A stretch of 64,000 bases of DNA from contig SJOL01009659.1 in assembly GCA_004794785.1 (NCBI GenBank), positions 406,893-470,892 on the forward strand. The letters are read 5' to 3'. A model generated the notes under the pieces. It searched no databases. It saw nothing but the letters and a program-made list of their open reading frames with translations, and was not told where the DNA came from. The position numbers were made by a program, and so were the translations under genes. The stretch is from Opisthorchis felineus (lineage: Eukaryota; Platyhelminthes; Trematoda; Opisthorchiida; Opisthorchiidae). Numbering within the stretch: the stretch's first letter is position 1; each line of letters opens with the position of its first letter. This document shows, one piece after another, positions 1-10,810 of this stretch.

Positions 1-3000
1 CAGGTCCAGTTCCATTTGGCCAATGTAACAAAACAGTTTGTGCCTTTACTTCTCTTACTACTGACTTAAATGGAACCACTTTACGACATGCACTCAGTGT
101 GTTTTCAGCATGATGGTGCGTCGGCTCACACTGCTTGATGCATTCGGAATCTCCGTAGGAAAAACTATGCAACTCAAATGATTAGGCGTGGCGGGCCGAT
201 AAAATTGTCATCACAATGCGCCGAAAGCATAGTTGAACAAGTGAAGGGATATTCAGGAAATGAAGTGATTTGTCACGGGGAAACACTCATGTCTTGTTTG
301 AAAAGACTGCTGAATTTCATGAGATTTCTCAAACCGCACATCCGGCGAAGAGACAAGATCGACTAGTATGACTAATCGATGACAAGCGAAGAGGTGACTC
401 AGTAGTCATTTTCTAATCCAAAGCATGGTTGGAAAATAGGTTTGTGTGACTCCTTCTAAAATTTATTGGTTACGACTCTTCTCTTGCTTTGGATGAACTC
501 GTCAGTTTGTGACAGAGCGATATTCCGTTGTGTCATCTGGGCGTATAAGATGGTCAAGTTGACAAGAGGGTTGAGACCGCGTGCATTATGGTGCTAATGT
601 TTGATTCATTTATCGAATAGATCGCCAGGCGGATAATGCACAGCAGTTAGATTTCTTGAACAATGTGCCTCTAATAAACCATGGATGTGTATTGTTCGAG
701 GTGTTTTCGAGCTCGCCTCCATTGATTCATGTTGATTCGGTGCCAAACTACCCTTCACAACTCCTGTCGGAGTATCTTCTTATCAGTAAAGCGCTAGAAT
801 GAGTGTTGTGAAAGCTTTAAACAAAATGGAGAGCTCAGTCCGTTTTCGGCTGAATCGATGCTACAGCAATCGGTCGAGGAGGAGTTCCTGCTTTGAAAGG
901 AATTACGGTGTTTCGAAAGAGGAACTGAAACGGGGAAAATGTAAAAGCTAGAATATTTGAGTTTGAAAATCAATCTAAATCACTTTTCAAGGTAAACAAA
1001 ACTTTGGAACTTTCAGACAGCTCGACTGATGATAAATGAGCGTGATGGCGATCTCATTCAGTTAAGTGGTAAAGCAGATCGCTTTCAAAGATCTCGCTGG
1101 ACGCTTCGGGTGGATAAATTGCCGCTCATTGCATTAAAAGTATGTTGGAACTGGTAGATACCTCGTCCCAAGTGCTGTGATGCATTCACTAAGAGAAGCA
1201 CACTGCGAAGAATAACAGCAGACTTGTGCATTTTTGTCAACTTCCTATTTAAAACCGACAGTTCGTGCTTTCCATGAAATTTGGAGTGTCCAAATCGTTC
1301 GCCAAAATGCCCCTTTATGTGGCTACCTCGATATTATGGCGACATCTTCTCAAATGAGGGCCTCGATTATCCACCGACAGATTTTTGGATTCGAACAAAC
1401 GATGTATGACATGAATTGGAAGACCCCGCTACTTCGGGGTTAAAGTTGAATGGAGGGCCTTGTTGTTTGTTTGTTCGGTACGTGGAATCGATGTACATGT
1501 GGCCAATTTAATATTATTTGGGCTGAAGAAACTGAATTCTGGAAATTGTTGCATTGAGAATGGTTCCTTGTCTGGAGCTTATTATACGGACGGAGCATTC
1601 CCTAACCGATGCAGATTCGGCGAGTAAAATGTTTCAGCTGTATCAAAGCTATGACACAGGCTGGGACTTTTCTTTTTAGGTAGCTCTTTGACGACACAGT
1701 CCACCGAGCTTGTCGACGCATGAAGAAGCTAATAGACATCTCAGATTTTTGCAGCCGGCTATCTGACTTATTCTTTTTTTCTTTGCGTATTGCAGTGACT
1801 GAGTGTGTCTGCTTATTAGAAAGAATTCAACAATCACTGCTGAACATAACATGGGAACGACAGTACTTGGACACAGAAGCATGTGATCTTGAGCCGTATC
1901 TGAAACAACCAGTATTCCATCGGGTGATAGTCTGAGATGGGTTAATCTACACGGAGCACATCCATTTCTGTCAACAAGTTGGTTTTTTTCTCTCTGTGTA
2001 TTTTATAATCGATTTTCATATACAATCACTGGGTGTCACTGGAATGTGTAGCAGAATCGGAGTTGCAACCGTACTTAGATCATACGTCTGAGCAGATTAC
2101 GCTTGTGATTTGGAGTGTTTCAACAAACTGCAGCTACGGGCCGGTAAGTTTAATGATAGGCTAAACCCCAATCTTGATACGGCGTTTTCTGTTGCATGGT
2201 AAGGGCATCCTCACAAGCAGACTAGGGACATAGTTTCTGTCAACGATACTGCACATACAATCCAATTCCAGTACATTGTATGTACTGCCCCATGTATTGG
2301 GGCTTGATGAGATTTCTGTTCCGGTGTCGGTCGCATTCAAATTGTCCACCTAGATTCAACTGCACGGTTGCTCAGCCTCCGTTTATCAGAACCAGAGGAT
2401 CAGTTTATCGAGATTAGTAGTACGGTGAGGAAAGGTTAGCTTTGTTCCCCGAAAGGTCGGTTGCATAAGCGATCTAACCCTTAGCCACATCCACTAGGTC
2501 ACTCACTCATCACGTTTTTTTGTGTAGCTGGTGAGTTTGAGTTTAGATGTATGCTATCTGGTTTAATTCCAGGCGCACGGTAGAGCAGCTGCTAAATTGT
2601 TGTTCGGATGAACAGACTAATTACTCATCGGTAGACTAGACGTCCAGCGTAATCACTAGCTTCCCAAAAGCTAGCTTTTACAAAAAGGGTTGTTATTTTA
2701 GCCAGTTTCTAAGTTTTGAGAGTAAGGGCGACTGGGAACTATTATCTTCGTAGTCCTACTAAGTCATTGACGGTGACAAGTCACAATCACCAAATCGGTA
2801 AGGCTTAGTGCTTCACCCGAGCAGACAATGTTTGATCATATGACCCGTAACTTTAGTTAGGTGCCCAGTACCATGTCTTCATCCGTCTAACGCATGTCTG
2901 CTTCCATCTCAAACTTGTCTGAGCTAGTACCACCCATAGAAGGACGCCACACAAGACTGAACCGTGGTCATCAGTGCAATCGTATGAAACTCGCAGCCGA

Positions 3001-3648
3001 ACTGCCTTTAAAAAGTCCGTTGACATACTTCAGCACTACTTTTGTCAAGAAACACGTGCGTTTCTGCCTAGAAACCAATGAGTGAAGATGAGCATTTGCA
3101 ATATGTCTTTGCAAGTTGATATCCATCCTCTGCTCTTCTCAGACTCCAACTCAATGTTATCTCAGGTTGTGCAATTGGAGGAAGTTCAGCTGACGTCCCC
3201 TATGATACCGTCCGCGTCGTCGACGGTACTGCCAGCTCATGTGCTACAGCTGTCGTAAAATAGTCTGTTTACTGTTTTCGGGGTGTGAAACGCAGCACGA
3301 GGTTAGATAGGTTTAGTCATGTAGCATTGACTATAAGCGATCCAGAAGTCTTTTAATGCATCAAGCATTCACTTAAGTGCAGCTTGAGATTTCGTTTAGT
3401 TTTTGACACGCTCTTTCTAGCTACCTCTGTACAAGTGACCTTCCCGATACAAAAAAAGGAGCTTTGAAAATGAAAGGAACACTCCGACAGCGTCTATGGA
3501 GTTGGTCTTTCTACAGAAGTTTTGCTTCCAGGACAAATTTGTTCACGGCAAAGCAGCACTTCGTCCTAGGATGACAGGTCGTGTGTGATGCACAGAGTCA
3601 CCTCAGTGGATTCTGAGATCGCCTCTCATTTCTCTTCTGTGTTTCATC
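1..3648. other. No recognised gene; two exon-like segments
   Basis: Nothing here can be named. Two exon-like pieces are visible on the plus strand. From 1796, after a pyrimidine-rich acceptor ending in ttgcag, a frame stays open to the stop at 1933-1935 and contains LEPYLKQP. From about 2024 a second frame is open up to a strong donor, gtaagt, at 2144; it contains LQPYLDHTSEQ and ITLVIWSVST, which looks like the end of a WD40 blade. The two pieces resemble each other around L-E/Q-P-Y-L. They could be 5' exons of the TBC1D31 gene downstream, but I cannot align them to it. Confidence 0.25.
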
Positions 3649-3764
3649 ATGGTGGAACCAGCGGAAAAATCCAGTTTGTGGCTCCATTTTGTAGTGGGAG
3701 ATACAGCAAGAATCTACGTGTTCGTCTCTGAAAAATGTTTCCAAAACAGGTTCATTGTTCGCAG
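3649..3764 (+). CDS. Possible WD40 exon of TBC1D31 homologue
   Basis: This is an open frame ending at a plausible donor (gtataa at 3765) after 38 codons and two bases. The peptide GDTARIYVFVSEKCFQNRF resembles the first WD40 blade of vertebrate TBC1D31, where a GD, four residues, IYVF, then an NRF follow in the same order. The segment is upstream of, and on the same strand as, the secure TBC-domain exons, which fits the N-terminal WD40 position in the family. No good acceptor is visible in this frame, and the ATG at 3649 may be internal. A following exon with matching phase was not identified. The match is short and could be chance. Confidence 0.3.
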
Positions 3765-4208
3765 GTATAAGTCTTTTTTTCCTGTCTCAAAATTAAGTTT
3801 TTGGTTTCATTTGCCAAAACATTTTTACTTATGCAGTACTCTCGGTTTGTAAAAGACCTTCATCTAAGTGATATCTCCAAGGGAGAAACATCTTTAGCAA
3901 AGGTCACCCTATTTACATTGTGAATACTGAATTCCTGTTGTACCTAACAAACCTTTTGATGGGAATCACTCTGCGGCCTAATTTTGTATAGTATGGATCC
4001 TTCAGTAATCGCGCAACTAGAGCACAACTCGGGCATCAGCAAAACAGGCAAGGGGTGTTTGACATCTGTGACCTTGGTCTTATTTCGCGTGCTAGATAAA
4101 GCGAAAATAGTCAAGACACGATAACTTGTGGCTGATCGTTTGTATAATCTGTGACAGTGGAGAGATTTTGTGATAGTTCCTGTGCCCGCGTCATTCTCGT
4201 CCGAATAG

Positions 4209-4308
4209 TCTTCCTCTCGTTCTGACGTAGTCGGTCTGTCAGTCCGTACCAATACTCTCAGCAAAGAGGTTGCGCCTGGACTTGGACTCCGCACCGTTGA
4301 CATTCAAG
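4209..4308 (+). CDS. Possible linker exon of TBC1D31 homologue
   Basis: This segment lies between an AG at 4207-4208 and a strong donor, gtaagc, at 4309. It is 33 codons plus one base and stays open in one frame (SSSRSDVVGLSVRTNTLSK and following). Its exit phase leaves one G. That is exactly what the candidate exon at 7153-7217 needs to begin with a glycine codon. The composition, rich in Ser, Arg and Val, could suit the poorly conserved linker or early TBC region. There is no clear residue-level homology, and the acceptor has a poor pyrimidine tract, so this is inference from splice phase and position only. Confidence 0.22.
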
Positions 4309-7152
4309 GTAAGCGTGTTAAGACAGCCCTACTACCACAAGCAGAACGCACCCGAATCATCAGATTCGAGCAGGTGGACTCGTTCACGGTTGAGATTTTT
4401 TCATCGGAAAGAGGTAGAAAAAACAGAAAAAATCGAGGTGGTTCATCGTGACAAAGTGGAGCAATCGAATTACTGCCAATACAGAATTTGATGGCCTTAA
4501 TTAGATATGAGGCATTATATAAGATACACGATAATGAACCATGGGATGAAGGTTCGTGTATGCAGAGGAGGAAGGTCCATGTGAGGAGCTGCCGTTCTCT
4601 AAACCCGGAGATCAAACAAAGGTCTTCTTAACTCGGAAAAAATGCAAACAATCGTGTGCAGTTCTTACGGGGTCCATTGAGAGGTTGTCCTGTCTCTGGG
4701 TTGACCGTACGTTAGGTTATTTCGGACGTAGAGTGCTCTTTTGGACCGTTCACCTCAGTAGCTTTGGGGAGGCTATAGTCCCGTTTGGGATTATATCGGT
4801 ATTCGATCATGCACACCTACCTGTAGGAAAACAAAATGGCTACCTCGATCCCGGTTACTGCTGGTGCACGGTTTCTTAACGGTCACGAATATAGTGTGTT
4901 TTCAGATTGTCTTTAGGATTCAGATCAAATCAAATAAGAGTCTGCGTCAAGGGTGCTATTTCTGTTAATCTCTATCATCAACAGGATATCTATAAATGTA
5001 ACCAGAAAGCTCGAATTCGGGAAGCTGTGGGCTACTGATGCTCTTCATGATGCGTCTTCTAAGTACCATACTATTTCAGTCTGTTTATCAGTGAGGGACG
5101 TTGTTTAGATGTCAAGAGCTTGTTTTCCGTATTTCTTACTATGTTCAGATGCACACGAACTAGCATCACTCGTTGTTGCACATCATTTCCGTTACATCGG
5201 GCGGTGGAGACAATTTAAAATGCAGGCATGTCATCTCTTTTTTAGGCTTAAGCCTAAGCATGACTAGCTACACTACTTTTAGTATCTATGTATGGTGCCT
5301 TCGCAACCAACAGCAGGGATCCTTAAAATAGAAGTCCCGGAATAGTTAGGTTTACGATAGGAACTCTGAGTAAGAACCCGAAAGAAGGAACTCTGATTAA
5401 GGACATGAGCTCCTGTGACACCTTTAGTGGAATGGACCATTCCTCACCCAAACAAAAGGTGTCAAGATGCGTCCTGCCAATCCAAATTATTTCATCCTAT
5501 GGACGGACACAATGTGAGGCTGATGAGTGTTCATTTATGTTTGGAAATTTTCAATCCTGACTGTAATGAGTAGGTGATGAACGTAATCACGAAATTGAGT
5601 TATTGAATACGCCTCGTCTAGGTAAGTGATTGTGAAATAGATTATGTCACAATATACCCTAAATGGTCAAAGTTCAAGTCTCGCGTAGCATGTCTTGTCT
5701 CCACCGATTCTTATGTGACAATCACAGCTGAAAGTAAAACTTCTGCTAGGCGATTTGTTGGTCATTGTATGGTAATAGGTGAGATGATTGCCCACAGCAA
5801 ATATTACTAATAAAATCTCTTTACACACGCGCTGACAGACAGTCTAATTTATTCGATTCGAGGAGGTGGACATTGTGAGAGCGTTATATAATCCAGGCTT
5901 AAAGTGCTACAAACGGCTACACCCCAGTGTCCGTAACAAATTAATTAAATAAATAAATAAATGAACAAATAAATAAGTGAATGAATAAATAAATAAGTGA
6001 ATAAATAAATAAGTAAAAGACACGTTTTCTGATGAGAACACCACGTCTTGGAAACATCTACCAAGTTCTAATGTTGATGAATAATGTAAACGTACTCAAG
6101 TATCAGGCATCTTAGGTGTGTTCGCCGTTTGCACCCCAATTGTCATGCATTACGTGGCCACTGTTTCCAAAATAGCACTGGTTTCATTCCACGAGAGAGT
6201 CAGTGGAAAGTTGACGGGACCGATTAAGAGTGATGGCTCCTGAAGGAGCAGTTATTGGAGAGGGACGCGCCAAATCTTATATCGTGCTAATTTTCAAAGT
6301 CAGTGGATTGTCCTAAGCTTGATGCTCTGTTGGGCAACTTAGACACGTTCATTGTACTTTACCCTTAATCCAGTGAGTAAAGAGTATTAGCCGTTGGGTT
6401 TTGGTACACTTATAAGAAGTTATCTCAAACGATGTCCGTCCTTTTTTCTGTGAGACACGGTCAAAGCTGTGCGAATGCGAAAGGATGGCTTGTAGAAACG
6501 TGAAATTGCACTTCATTTCGGTGAGAAAATGGTGAAAATGGTATAGTGGCCACCATAACGACAAAAACAGTGGACGCGTGACGTCAGGTTAAAGTGACGA
6601 GAAATTGGTTAAATATATTGGGTTTTGAAATCTCAAATTCTAACCCATAACATCACGCTCCTTGTCACCTCTGTCTATACGAGCATCTGGGCGTTGTTAT
6701 AGTTCTCCATCTTTCCTTTCAGAATAGCTTGCAAAGCGGTCTCGTGGGGTGACCTGCGTGGAATTCACAACACTTAACTGCTAGATAGCATGGTCTAGAT
6801 CACACTCTGTGATCTCGTTATCCGATGAGGAACATCTGATCATATAGTGAATTGCTAGGAGGAGCCATGTGTATAACGTGGACCAATGTCTCTGGTTTTT
6901 ACACGTTATAGTTATTCGGGGGACTTCTCCAAAACTGGTATCTGCGGTTGAGACAGTTTCCAATATGTGTGGCACTGTGATGCTTTGTTGAGGATCACAG
7001 TCTCCTGATGTTTTTCGGGTGAGTGCAGAAACATAGCTATTGGTTAGTGAAAAATACAGGGATTATCACGCTCCCTTTAAATATACTGTTGTCGTGAGCA
7101 CCACACATTAATTGTCCTTAAACTCACTTCGGCTTGCTGCTGAGTTTTGCAG
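4309..7152 (+). other. Probable intron or unresolved exon region of TBC1D31
   Basis: About 2.8 kb without a recognisable exon. WD40 exons might be hidden here: frames such as 4556-4879 are open but match nothing I know. A tetranucleotide repeat at 5944-6014 is the only clear structure. A good acceptor, tttcctttcag, occurs just before 6721 but is not followed by a usable exon in any frame that I could connect. Confidence 0.3.
5944..6014. repeat. (AAAT)n microsatellite, imperfect
   Basis: A run of aaat units is interrupted by gaac and aagtg variants over about 70 bases. It is a simple-sequence repeat with no sign of function. Confidence 0.9.
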
Positions 7153-7217
7153 GCATTTCCACTTACAAGGCTATGCGATCAGCCTTAAAGCAAACGGAAT
7201 CACAGTTAATGTGGTCG
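7153..7217 (+). CDS. Probable TBC-domain exon of TBC1D31 homologue
   Basis: The acceptor is gagttttgcag at 7152 and the donor gtatat at 7218. The exon is two bases plus 21 codons and leaves phase 0, matching the phase of the next exon at 7865. The peptide STYKAMRSALKQTESQLMWS fits the helix before the first secure exon; in vertebrate TBC1D31 this helix also ends in Trp-Ser just before the next conserved segment. Ungapped alignment conserves only an Ile, Lys, Arg and the final WS, so support comes as much from splice phase and position as from sequence. The preceding exon must leave one base, as the candidate at 4209-4308 does. Confidence 0.45.
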
Positions 7218-7864
7218 GTATATGTCCTTGTTTTTCATTGTTGGACCTTATTTCGGATTCTACATTTGAAGCCGCGCTTTCACCAATAGATTCTTTAGGC
7301 GATTTTCCATGGTTTTCTTCATCCACCTATGGAAACGAGTCTATTTACTTTGATTCATACGTAAGAGCATATAGACCGTTAGCACTGAGTTCCCCAGTGG
7401 CTATGGTTTTCGAATCGTAGAGAAATAATACCTCTTTTCTCGACGTTAGGAGATTCCTCTCTTAGTCGCGTCTTACGAAGAATCGGTATTCTTTTGAATA
7501 CTAGCGACGGTGCCTGACAGTTCATTTTTAATTTTATGCTTGCCGTATCCAGTGCCCATCAACAACCCTCTAGCGCTCTTGTTTTTTGTTGTCACAACTA
7601 ATGAGATTTCACTTCACGAAAATCAGTTATGGTTCATTATGACCATACAATTGGTTCTAGTTAGGTTACGAAACTTCAAGCTGTAGCGGATTAGGCTTTT
7701 ACAAGGGTCTTCCCACGGATCGGAAAACACCCGCCGGTCCTCGAAAATTTGTCCATTGTAACTAGATGCGCGCGAATTTTTGAGGCCTCCTCAGGTCATG
7801 CAGGTGCTTTTTCGTCTGGTCCACTCAGGAGGTTTTTTGACCCAATTGCTATTGTGCTGAATAG

Positions 7865-8089
7865 TTTGAACAAGCCGATATTTGGAATAATCCTATCTGT
7901 CAGTTCATCCAACACGGATACCACCTGTTATGCTATTCTCTCTGTTTCCTGTCAGATAATTGGTGCGAATTTTGGTTCAAGGATTTCCCTAACCCACCTG
8001 CCAATATACTGCGTATCGTTGACTGTCTTGTTAGACACTTCGACCCTGAACTCCACAGCCACTTTACCAAATGTCACGTGACCACTGAA
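7865..8089 (+). CDS. TBC1D31: TBC1D31 homologue, TBC-domain exon A
   Basis: This 75-codon exon is phase 0 at both ends, with acceptor AG at 7863-7864 and donor gtaagt at 8090. The reading frame is closed by a TAG immediately upstream, so the acceptor is well fixed. The peptide carries NWCEFWFKDFPNPPANIL and ends in HFTKCHVTTE. It follows vertebrate TBC1D31, where NWC, HWF, FPNPP and NIL occur at identical spacing. TBC1D31 (WDR67) is a WD40 plus TBC-domain protein of centrosomes and centriolar satellites linked to cilium assembly. The segment contains no YxQ glutamine-finger motif, as in known TBC1D31 proteins, which suggests a scaffold rather than an active Rab GAP. It joins in frame to the exon at 9951. 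Confidence 0.88.
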
Positions 8090-9950
8090 GTAAGTTTTTT
8101 CCCCGTAAATAACCAAAATTTTCTGGCTCTCTCAAAACCCGTGCGCCGCACCGAAACGTATGTACAACTATGCTGACTTCCTAGTCAGTTCGATTTTTGA
8201 ACTCTACTCAAAACCTCAGCTGTGGCATTCCTTTCAGTATACAGCTGCCGTATAGACCGAAGGAATCGCGAGGGTGAAATTCTCACTCATTTTTTATGTA
8301 ATCTCATAAGTAAATTCGAAAAATTGATATTTCAGTTGATTTTGCATTTTCGGTTTCTGAAATTTTTCTAGCTTATTGTAATTTATCGACTGTGGCATTC
8401 AGCACATTTTGAACGGCATGCATCCGATACGTGGTTTTTCATTGTCTCGAAGTCCACTTTATGCGGTTTCCATGCATTGTATTAGCCCGGTACTACCGCG
8501 TTCCGGACGTTACGTGGATTCGCCTATTGTGAATTTTCTGAAAAATAAACCTCCTCAAACAAATACTTTGCAGTTGTTTTGTATATGGTGTTCCACGAGA
8601 GACCCTCAGGGAATTCCGTGTCCCTGAAGACTTCACAACGGCTTCTTGTGTCAGGTATGACATAGAGAGAGAAACCGGGACAGGTGAATTTTGTGATTTC
8701 CCTTAGAGTAAGATTGTTTTGCTCAGCTTCGTCAGCAAACCCTTGTACACCAATCTGATTTTTATTAATTATTGCGTCAGTATTGGTAATAATAATCCTA
8801 CTGGTGATGTTACTTATGTGGAACCAAAAAGCACTTAGGGGTGCATTCCTCCGTGTTGTAGATCCACAGATCTCACGTTTCGGGATCACTAGACCCTTCC
8901 AACTTATATTCAATGTGTTGGGGAGTAGCAGAGACAACAGGTAACCGGTAAGCAGTGTGTTTGGAGTGTAACTCATGAGTCTTGGGTGGGATGCTTCTGC
9001 CGTGGTAGAATTGGTTTCACGCCCGATCCAAATTCAAAACGTTGAAACGTCCTCTGTGCTTATCAACCATCGCAGAGAGTTAATCACCCCACCAAATCCG
9101 TATATGGCTGGATCCGAGAATTATGTGAATGGTAGTTCACTGGACATAGGTCTTACCGGTGAGACTGGGTATTGCTGCATCACGTCTGAGATGAATTTGG
9201 TTACAGGTCTACTCCGGTCACCTATAGCTCTCTTGTAATTCTGATTCCATTGGTGTTGGGTGGTGGATCTTATCGGTTGACTTCACCTAACACCTTAAAA
9301 TCCGAAATGACACTGTGGAACCTATAGAAGAATCCTCAGATTCGTAAGCTAGACTGAAATCCTCCTGCCAAACAACGCATTGATTGCAGGATAAAGTCAA
9401 CTTCATCTCCTTATCGAACTGGATAGATCCTCTCGTTGTACTAAATTGGGAACCGAGCAGGTAGCAAGATCAAGTTTTCGGCGCGAAGTCATTCAATTAG
9501 CATATGCTTAACAATGGAGCTACAGATTCACGACACTCAACTGAATCCGGGCTGGATCTTTCGTCCATAATATTTTTGCACAGTGAACGCTCTGTGCTTA
9601 TTGATTGCACAAATCTGTCTGATATGTTTAGCGAGCAAATCTTGTTCACAAATTCTAGACCGCTGATCGTTTCAGTGATGTCAACCGTCGGTTGCATAGA
9701 ATAAAAAGGTTTGATACTTACAAAAACCTTGCTCCAGTGGATGGATCTCTCCACCATCTTTATTTTGCAAAAACAAAAGAATCAGTGCTCAGCTTGCCTA
9801 GTTTTGTCGCATAGATCTTGTATTACCTCAGCGAAGACCGCAATGACAATGAGTGTCGGTACTGTTCTCGAATGGGTCAGGTTCTTCTCGAGCTCGTGTC
9901 CAAATTCTTTTTATTCTTTCTCGCCGTCGGTTTCTTCTGTCACACTGCAG
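8090..9950 (+). other. Intron of TBC1D31 homologue
   Basis: An 1,861-base intron starting gtaagt and ending with the acceptor cacactgcag. It contains open frames on both strands, the longest being 150 codons on the minus strand at 8524-8976. None resembles a known domain and none is needed to keep the TBC reading frame. Confidence 0.8.
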
Positions 9951-10130
9951 ATGTATGCGTGGCCTCTATTCCAAACCGTACTCAGTGAAATATTTACACA
10001 GGAGGAATGGTTACAACTATGGGACACAGTCATCTGCTATCCTCCCGGGTTTCTGATTGCATGCGTTGCCGCATATGCCATTTGCGGACGTCGGCTTCTG
10101 CTTCCTGTCCAACACGTGGACGCGTTTGAA
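9951..10130 (+). CDS. TBC1D31: TBC1D31 homologue, TBC-domain exon B
   Basis: This exon has exactly 60 codons and is phase 0 at both ends. The acceptor is cacactgcag at 9950 and the donor gtgagt at 10131. The peptide begins MYAWPLFQTVLSEIFTQEEW and continues through QLWDTVICYPPGFL to the end at DAFE. It matches the vertebrate TBC1D31 segment that begins with a Leu-Tyr-Ala-Trp-Pro-Leu helix. In that family a Glu-Val-Leu-Thr-x-Glu-Glu-Trp follows, and the segment closes with Asp-Phe-Glu. This is the C-terminal half of the TBC domain. The exact end-to-end fit to the flanking exons at 7865 and 15659 makes this the strongest gene call on the plus strand. Confidence 0.92.
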
Positions 10131-10683
10131 GTGAGTTTTTTTTTCTAAATTGGTTGGAATTAGGGTTCAGAACTACGTCTGAAGACCATTACTGCATACC
10201 AAACACACCATTGCCAACAATGTGCGTAGGTTGTTTTTCAGAGAGAGAGAGAGATCCAGTTGAATGTCCCAGTTTGGCTCCACACTGCATAAACACTTCA
10301 CTGAAGATCAAATGCTATCTTGTCTTGCCACAACGAGGACATTTTTATAGAGGGGTACACTGATTCAAGCTTTTCCAGTATTTAGCCTTACTGCATCCTA
10401 CGGTACCGACACATCGGTCGGGCATGGAAATGTTACCACCGACCGTATCTAGCGCAGCGCTTCTAGTACTGGCGCGTAGTGAGCCAAATAAATAGAAATC
10501 ACTGCTAGTTCTGCCGCTGACCCGATTCAGTATATCATCACTGCTTTGAAGTTATTTTTTATCTCGAACATTGTCTTTTTCAGATCCCCTCTCATGACCA
10601 CTTATTTTGCAACCTGCATCATGATTACGTTGCTGTCCATCCCAATAGTTTTAACCTAACACAAGATTCTCACCCATCAACTG

Positions 10684-10810
10684 GGGTGAGATGGCTTAGT
10701 GGGTAGAGCGCGGATTTACTGAACAGAAGGTTCGTGGTTCGCAACTGACCTCTGCATCTCGACTTCCCCTGTCTAGACTTGGGCAACCTGGCAGTATCTC
10801 AGCCCTCATT
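10684..10810 (+). repeat. tRNA-derived SINE, 3'-truncated copy
   Basis: The A-box-like stretch is tggcttagtgggtagagcg and the degraded B box is ggttcgcaac near 10736. The body (ctctgcatctcgac, then gggcaacctggcagtatct) matches the copies at 36.1, 45.6 and 52.5 kb. This copy stops after cagccctca, before the conserved 3' part, so it is truncated. It lies inside the TBC1D31 intron in sense orientation. Confidence 0.8.

Noticed and set aside
7112..7420. 102-codon plus-strand frame over the 7153-7217 exon candidate
   Set aside because: The frame needed for TBC1D31 is a different one; this reading has no homology.
8524..8976. 150-codon minus-strand frame inside the TBC1D31 intron
   Set aside because: No recognisable domain, no support from splice sites, and length is within reach of chance in this base composition.
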